Shown here piece after piece: positions 15,296 to 20,301 of a stretch of 20,301 nucleotides of DNA. Below the pieces are notes generated by a model. It saw nothing but the letters and a program-made list of their open reading frames with translations. It made no database searches and had not been told where the DNA came from. Position numbers and translations under genes: made by a program. Numbering within the stretch: position 1 is the first letter of the stretch; each line of letters starts with the position of its first letter. Source of the stretch: RGIG5579 sp045655865 (GTDB taxonomy: Bacteria; Bacillota; Clostridia; Oscillospirales; SIG627). Location: assembly GCA_045655865.1 (NCBI GenBank), contig JAZOQB010000023.1:1-20301 (forward strand). Reading direction: 5' to 3'.

Positions 15296-15341
15296 GCCTG
15301 ACTTTTGGAACAAAAATAAGTAGAGTAAAGCCTGAATTTTG
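15296..15341 (+). repeat. Short imperfect direct repeat before rseP
   Basis: GCCTGACTTTTG (15296-15307) recurs as GCCTGAATTTTG (15330-15341), 11 of 12 bases equal, starts 34 bases apart, filling most of the 63-base dxr-rseP gap. No convincing promoter or terminator is seen there. It may be chance. Confidence 0.3.
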
Positions 15342-15358
15342 TTAGAAAGGAAAGCGGT

Positions 15359-16387
15359 ATGCAAACCATATTTGGAATCCTTGTCGCCATTCTTGTATTT
15401 GGCGTGATGATCTTTCTCCATGAATTAGGTCATTACCTGGCAGCTCGTGCTTGCAAGGTAAAGGTCTTGGAATTTGCAGTTGGCATGGGTCCAAAGATCT
15501 TCTCCCGTACCTCTAAAAAAACGGGTATCGTTTATTCTTTGCGCGCCCTTCCCATTGGAGGATTTACTGCCATGCAGGGAGAAGATGGGGAAGACCCGGA
15601 TCCCGGCGCCCTTGTAAATCGTCCCCGATGGCAGCGGCTTATCGTCCTTTTTGCCGGTTCCTTTATGAATATTGTCTCCGGTGTGTTGGCAATGTTTATT
15701 TATCTTTCCATGACCGGTCTTCTCGGCACTTCTATCATTGCGGATTTTCGCGAAAATAGCGTTTCCAACCGGTGGCTACGGGAAGGCGACGAGATCGTAG
15801 CCATTAACGGTAAAAACATGATCGACTATACGGATATCATCAACGTGATCGGTATGGACGGAAAAGATCCGTTGGATATTAAGGTGATCCGTGACGGTCA
15901 AGAAGTTCTTTTGGAAGACGTACAGTTTTCCACCGTGGAAGAGCAAGGCATGACGATCGGTCAGCTGGACTTTGTCTTTTACGGAGCCAGACCCTCTCTG
16001 GGCACCCTTATCAAACAAACCGGAACTCAATCTGTGGCCACGGTGAAATTGATATATAAGACCCTGGGAGACCTTGTTACCGGCCGTTTCGGTATGGAGA
16101 GTGTCTCCGGCCCTGTGGGGACGGTCTCTGTCATTTCCAAAGCTGCTAACAGCGGGTTCTCTACTGTTTTGTATCTGTTTGTATTTATCAGTTTGAATCT
16201 GGGAGTTATGAACCTTTTGCCCCTTCCGGCTTTGGATGGCGGCAGAATATTGTTTATACTGATCGAGTGCATACGCCGCAAGCCCTTAAATCCAAAATTT
16301 GAAGGTTATGTGCACTTGGCCGGTATGGCGGTGCTCCTGTTATTTATGGCGGTGATCACGGTGTTTGACGTCATGAAGTTCTTTTAA
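15359..16387 (+). CDS. rseP: RseP/RasP-type site-2 zinc metalloprotease
   Basis: This is an intramembrane protease that cleaves membrane segments of anti-sigma factors, signal peptide remnants and cell-division proteins. The protein has 342 residues, shorter than Bacillus RasP and consistent with a single PDZ domain. Visible in order: a first membrane segment with the HExxH site HELGH (21-25), a second segment near residues 95-120, a PDZ region at about 125-210 (NRWLREGDEIVAINGK), a third segment with the second metal motif LPLPALDGGR (D293), and a final hydrophobic segment near the C-terminus. The ribosome binding site AAAGGAAAG ends about 5 bases before the ATG. The place between dxr and ispG is typical for Clostridia. 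Confidence 0.95.
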   Translation: MQTIFGILVAILVFGVMIFLHELGHYLAARACKVKVLEFAVGMGPKIFSRTSKKTGIVYSLRALPIGGFTAMQGEDGEDPDPGALVNRPRWQRLIVLFAGSFMNIVSGVLAMFIYLSMTGLLGTSIIADFRENSVSNRWLREGDEIVAINGKNMIDYTDIINVIGMDGKDPLDIKVIRDGQEVLLEDVQFSTVEEQGMTIGQLDFVFYGARPSLGTLIKQTGTQSVATVKLIYKTLGDLVTGRFGMESVSGPVGTVSVISKAANSGFSTVLYLFVFISLNLGVMNLLPLPALDGGRILFILIECIRRKPLNPKFEGYVHLAGMAVLLLFMAVITVFDVMKFF

Positions 16388-16452
16388 GCCTTTGAAAGAT
16401 TTTTATGACAATTTAGACCGGTTTTTAAAGAGAAAGTTGGAGAAAAACTGTC

Positions 16453-17565
16453 ATGATGTCATCAAGAAAACTAACTAAAAAAATTCAAATTGGCTCCCGC
16501 ACGATCGGCGGGGGCCTTCCGGTTTTGGTGCAGTCAATGACCTGCACGCCGACCTCTGACTTTGAGGCTACATTAAGCCAAATTCGTAGTTTGGAGGAGG
16601 TTGGCTGCGACGTGGTTCGTTTCACCGTTCCCGATGGGGATGCGGTTCGAAACATCGCAAGATTGAAGGAGAATACGAACATTCCATTGGTTGCTGACAT
16701 TCATTTTGACCATCGCCTGGCTATGGAAGCAGCCCGTGCCGGGATCGACAAGATCCGCATCAATCCCGGGAATATCGGTGGCCGGGAGAATGTGCGTGCC
16801 GTGGCAAAGGTCTGTCGGGAGAAGGGAATACCCATTCGGGTGGGCGTCAATTCCGGTTCTGTGGAACGGGAATTGTTACATAAATACGGCGGTCCTACGG
16901 CTCAAGCTCTCTGCGAGAGCGCTTTGAACCAGATCCGCATCTTGGAGGAATGCGATTTTGACCAAATTGTCGTCTCTGTAAAATCCAGCTCCGTTCCTAC
17001 CATGATTGCGACCAACCGTCTGCTCTCAGAGCGTACCGACTATCCTCTTCACCTGGGAGTTACGGAAGCGGGGACTCTTTTGACAGGTCTTACCAAATCT
17101 GCCGTTGGGATCGGTTCGCTTCTGGCGGACGGCATCGGAGACACCATTCGAGTCTCTCTCACTTCCCGAGATCTTAGCGAGGAAGTGTATGCAGCTCGCC
17201 GGATTTTGTCTGCATTGGATTTGACAGAAAGCGGAATTGATGTGGTATCTTGCCCTACCTGCGGAAGAACTAAGATCGACCTGGTTGGGATCGCAGATGA
17301 ATTGGAGAGACGTCTGGCATCGCTGGCACTAAAACCTAATCGAAGACTTAAGGTAGCGGTGATGGGGTGCGTTGTCAACGGACCGGGAGAAGCAAAAGAA
17401 GCTGACGTTGGTATCGCAGGAGGCAGAAACGAGGCTATTTTGTTCCGCAAGGGAGAAGTGGTTCGTAAGATAGCGGAAAAAGATGTTCTGGATGTGCTGA
17501 TTGGCGAAATAAAACATTTGGTTGAGGTTTCTCATGATGAAAGACCCAAAGAAAAAGCCATTTGA
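16453..17565 (+). CDS. ispG: 4-hydroxy-3-methylbut-2-enyl diphosphate synthase (IspG/GcpE)
   Basis: IspG reduces MEcPP to HMBPP in the MEP pathway using a [4Fe-4S] cluster. The protein has 370 residues. The TIM-barrel part begins with the segment from GSRTIGGGLPVLVQSMT; LVADIHFDHRLA and DKIRINPGNIG are diagnostic. Cluster ligands are C267 and C270 (CPTCGRTK), C306 and E313 (MGCVVNGPGEA). The gap between the cysteine pairs is a few residues longer than in E. coli through a basic linker (LKPNRRLK). Two ATGs stand in tandem at 16453 and 16456; GGAG is 10 bases before the first, which is chosen. The gap to rseP is 65 bases with no clear promoter. The last 32 bases overlap polC in another frame. 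Confidence 0.97.
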   Translation: MMSSRKLTKKIQIGSRTIGGGLPVLVQSMTCTPTSDFEATLSQIRSLEEVGCDVVRFTVPDGDAVRNIARLKENTNIPLVADIHFDHRLAMEAARAGIDKIRINPGNIGGRENVRAVAKVCREKGIPIRVGVNSGSVERELLHKYGGPTAQALCESALNQIRILEECDFDQIVVSVKSSSVPTMIATNRLLSERTDYPLHLGVTEAGTLLTGLTKSAVGIGSLLADGIGDTIRVSLTSRDLSEEVYAARRILSALDLTESGIDVVSCPTCGRTKIDLVGIADELERRLASLALKPNRRLKVAVMGCVVNGPGEAKEADVGIAGGRNEAILFRKGEVVRKIAEKDVLDVLIGEIKHLVEVSHDERPKEKAI

Positions 17566-20301
17566 AGAGCTTTTTTTCAAATATACTGCAAGCGCTTCCG
17601 ACCGAGAGATCTTTGATCTCTTGGAAGATTATTCTTATCGCCTTAACAAAGAAACCAGAGAGATTCGAATCGATTTTCACCTTTCAAGACTTGTTCCGAA
17701 ATTCAGGCTCTATGAGTTGGAAGCTGGACTTGTGAAGGCGTATGATCTGAAAAGCTGCTTTATTTTTCCAAAATATCCGGAAGAGCTTTTTGACTCTTCC
17801 TATAAAAACGAGCTTCTTTTAGAGCTTTCCCGCAATACTCGCCTGGCCAAGGGTTTTTTTGATGATTGTACCCTCACTGTCGCAGAAGACCAGGCGCGCT
17901 TTGACATGCGTGCGGGCTACGCCAAGCTTCCGCAAAAAGGACAGTGTGAGAAGATTTTGGAGAACATCATTTTTTCGGAATTTGGCAAAAAGCTGACAGT
18001 AACTCTGGTCTCTGAAGAATTTGACGTGGATGAATACAACAAAACCTTCCATCACGCCATGCTCTTTGACCAGGTGGTTCCGAAAACCCAGACCTCGACT
18101 TTTGCCGGCAATAGTGCTTCCCCTTCTTGGAATACAAGAGATGACACCGAGCAGATACCGGCTTCCATATCCGATGAAACACCTTTTTCTTTTGATCCCG
18201 AGACCAAAATTGTAAAAGCAGGATACGGCACCTTCGACTATAGCCAGCCGGAGGTACTGTTTGGAAGAAAAATGAAGGATGACGATTGGAAAAATCTTCA
18301 TCCTATTCGCGATTTTTGTAATAATTTGGAAGAGGTCTCCTTTTGCGGCCGTGTCCTATCTGTAGAAGAAAAAGAAATGCGCGGTGGCGATGGCTATCGA
18401 TTGAAAATTTACGTTACCGACGGTGCATCCTCCATTACGCTCAAATGCGCAGGTAACGGGGAGAAGGTAGGGACTTTACGAAAAGTCAAAGCCGGCACAC
18501 CGATTTTTACAGTAGGGGATCTTCGCTTTGACAGCTTTGAAAACGAATTTGTAGTAAAGCCCCGTTCTATATCTTCCATCAAAGAAACATTAATCACGGA
18601 CCCCGCACCGGAAAAGCGGATCGAGCTTCATTTACATACAAAGATGAGCACGATGGATGCCACTATTGACCCGGCAGAGATTGTGGAATTGGCTCATTCT
18701 TGGGGTCATCGTGCCGTAGCGATCACTGACCACGGCAACCTTCAGGGTTATCCGGAAGCCATGCTCAAAGCGGAAAAATTGGGCATGAAGGTCATCTATG
18801 GCATGGAAGGCTATTTTGTGGATGATACCGCCCGCGCTTTGTTTGGAGAGGCACACGGCAACTTTCAGGAAACTGAATTTGTCATTTTTGATATTGAGAC
18901 CACCGGCCTTTCACCGTTATCTTGCCAGATCACGGAGATCGGCGCCGTTTTATACAAAAACGGTGAGATACTAGATCATTTTTCCACTTTTGTAGACCCG
19001 GGTATGCCCATTTCGGAAAAGATCACCGAGCTTACCGGGATCACTGATGACATGGTGAAAGGTGCGCCGAAACCGGGAGAAGCGGTTAAAAACTTTTTGG
19101 ATTTTGCCGGAGATCGCCTTCTTATCGCTCACAATGCCAATTTCGATATGGGCTTTATTCGAAAGGCGGCTGAGGACAATGGCTTTGCCTGCAAAAATCC
19201 CTTTTTGGATACGCTGGCACTATCCCGTTTTCTGAATCCGGATTTGAAAAAGCATAAGCTGGACACCCTTCAAGAATACTACGGCCTGGAAGATTTCAAC
19301 CATCACCGAGCTTTTGAGGATGCTCAAATGCTTGGAAAGATCTTTGATGCCATGGTTGCAAAAATGCAACAAGAGGGGATAAGAGACCTGGATGGTATGA
19401 TGTCCGTCATGGCAAATTCTTGCGATCCAAAGAAACTGGATAGCTATCATATTATTCTTTTGGTGAAGAACCAGACAGGCCTTAAAAATCTTTACAAACT
19501 GGTTTCCCGTTCCTATTTGGATTACTACTATCGCAAACCCCGTCTTCCCAAAACTCTACTGCAGGAATATCGCGAAGGACTGCTCATTGGCTCTGCTTGC
19601 TCGGAAGGCGAATTGTACAATGCCATTGTAGAAGGAAAGAACTTCGGGGATCTTTTGCGCATCACGGAGTTTTACGACTATCTGGAAGTACAGCCCATCG
19701 GGAACAATCAATATCTCATACGTTCCGGACGTGTCTCCGGTGAGAAAAAACTTCAGGAAATTAACCGTACCATTCTCGATCTGGCCAAGAAGAAAGAGAA
19801 ACTGGTGGTAGCCACCGGCGACGTACATTTTCTTCGTCCACAAGATGAGATTTTCCGACGGATCCTTTTGACCGGAATGAAATTCCGGGATGCCGATGAG
19901 AAAATTCCCCTTTATATGCGTACCACCGAAGAGATGTTGGCAGAGTTTTCTTATCTTCCGGAAGAGGTGGCAAGGCAGATCGTCATTGAAAATCCCAATC
20001 GTATTTGCGATATGGTGGAAGAGGTACGCCCGATCCCGAAGGGATTCTATCCTCCCGCTCTGGAAGGTTCTGTGGAGGAATTGAACCGGGCTTGCTACGA
20101 AAAGGCTCACACGATGTACGGCGATCCGCTCCCGAAGCTTGTGGCGGATCGATTGGGCAGAGAACTGGAGTCCATCGAAAAGCATGGCTTTTCCGTGCTT
20201 TACGTCATTGCCAAACGCCTGGTGCAAAACAGCGAAGAAAAAGGGTATTTGGTAGGATCTCGTGGCTCCGTCGGTTCTTCTTTTGTGGCCACCATGGCGG
20301 G
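17534..20301 (+). CDS. polC: DNA polymerase III alpha subunit, gram-positive PolC type (3' end cut by window)
   Basis: PolC is the replicative polymerase of Firmicutes. 922 residues are present of about 1,400-1,450 expected; the frame is open to the window end. Seen in order: an N-terminal region (about 1-210), an OB-fold-like region (about 250-355), the PHP domain beginning ELHLHTKMSTMDA (H366, H368), interrupted by a DEDDh 3'-5' exonuclease, then the rest of PHP and the start of the polymerase palm. Exonuclease residues are D453 and E455 (FDIETTG), D538 (HNANFDMGF), H591 and D596 (HRAFEDA), all present, so proofreading should be active. The last visible segment, GSRGSVGSSFVATMA, is the conserved palm start. 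Two ATGs at 17534 and 17537 share GAGG at 17524-17527; the first has a 6-base spacing. The start lies inside ispG, a 32-base overlap. Confidence 0.97.
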   Translation, partial: MMKDPKKKPFEELFFKYTASASDREIFDLLEDYSYRLNKETREIRIDFHLSRLVPKFRLYELEAGLVKAYDLKSCFIFPKYPEELFDSSYKNELLLELSRNTRLAKGFFDDCTLTVAEDQARFDMRAGYAKLPQKGQCEKILENIIFSEFGKKLTVTLVSEEFDVDEYNKTFHHAMLFDQVVPKTQTSTFAGNSASPSWNTRDDTEQIPASISDETPFSFDPETKIVKAGYGTFDYSQPEVLFGRKMKDDDWKNLHPIRDFCNNLEEVSFCGRVLSVEEKEMRGGDGYRLKIYVTDGASSITLKCAGNGEKVGTLRKVKAGTPIFTVGDLRFDSFENEFVVKPRSISSIKETLITDPAPEKRIELHLHTKMSTMDATIDPAEIVELAHSWGHRAVAITDHGNLQGYPEAMLKAEKLGMKVIYGMEGYFVDDTARALFGEAHGNFQETEFVIFDIETTGLSPLSCQITEIGAVLYKNGEILDHFSTFVDPGMPISEKITELTGITDDMVKGAPKPGEAVKNFLDFAGDRLLIAHNANFDMGFIRKAAEDNGFACKNPFLDTLALSRFLNPDLKKHKLDTLQEYYGLEDFNHHRAFEDAQMLGKIFDAMVAKMQQEGIRDLDGMMSVMANSCDPKKLDSYHIILLVKNQTGLKNLYKLVSRSYLDYYYRKPRLPKTLLQEYREGLLIGSACSEGELYNAIVEGKNFGDLLRITEFYDYLEVQPIGNNQYLIRSGRVSGEKKLQEINRTILDLAKKKEKLVVATGDVHFLRPQDEIFRRILLTGMKFRDADEKIPLYMRTTEEMLAEFSYLPEEVARQIVIENPNRICDMVEEVRPIPKGFYPPALEGSVEELNRACYEKAHTMYGDPLPKLVADRLGRELESIEKHGFSVLYVIAKRLVQNSEEKGYLVGSRGSVGSSFVATMA

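Noticed and set aside
16388..16452. Possible promoter before ispG (TTGAAA at 16392)
   Set aside because: No -10-like hexamer lies at 16-18 bases, so it is not called.
19556..20227. Minus-strand open frame of 223 codons opposite polC
   Set aside because: It is the shadow of polC, which is fully supported by PHP, exonuclease and palm motifs.

Overview
The window is 20.3 kb of a chromosome from a member of the Firmicutes, most likely class Clostridia. The main evidence is a gram-positive type PolC with an embedded exonuclease at the right edge. The order rpsB-tsf-pyrH-frr-uppS-cdsA-dxr-rseP-ispG-polC points the same way, with ispG where Bacillus has proS. Strong AAGGAG-type ribosome binding sites and TTTACA/TATAAT-type promoters agree. 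All genes are on the + strand. I see no tRNA, rRNA, CRISPR array, insertion sequence or phage gene. No stretch longer than 300 bases lacks a gene; the two longest gaps (2399-2587 and 9213-9399) hold promoters and regulatory candidates.

Region 1 (1-2450) is a self-contained accessory transcription unit with its own consensus promoter and a strong intrinsic terminator. It encodes a 536-residue membrane-anchored protein with a DUF3137-like core, followed by a LemA-family protein. Both have an N-terminal membrane segment followed by helical or coiled-coil sequence. This is the least characterised part of the window, and by eye it is richer in A+T than the housekeeping genes.

Region 2 (2450-9212) is a DNA-repair unit, uvrB-uvrA (excinuclease subunits, both starting with GTG). 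It is followed by a TIGR03960-type B12-binding-domain radical SAM protein whose ATG overlaps the uvrA stop codon. The gap before uvrB has two candidate promoters. The proximal one carries a GAACG-N6-CGTTC dyad over its -35/spacer, a plausible SOS (LexA) operator with unusual spacing.

Region 3 (9213-11153) is the rpsB-tsf translation operon (ribosomal protein S2 and EF-Ts). It has an extended -10 promoter, a roughly 105-base leader containing a terminator-like hairpin, and a strong intrinsic terminator.

Region 4 (11154-20301) starts at a consensus promoter before pyrH and continues without a recognisable terminator through frr, uppS, cdsA, dxr, rseP, ispG and polC (cut by the window edge). 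It joins UMP supply, ribosome recycling, the undecaprenyl lipid carrier, CDP-diacylglycerol, two steps of the MEP isoprenoid pathway (Dxr, IspG), an intramembrane protease and the replicative polymerase. Several junctions are tightly coupled: frr/uppS share one base, cdsA/dxr are one base apart, and ispG/polC overlap by 32 bases.

I did not find an obviously new multi-gene system. The best candidates for a second look are the LemA/DUF3137-like pair, the uvrB operator, the rpsB leader hairpin and the isolated radical SAM gene.
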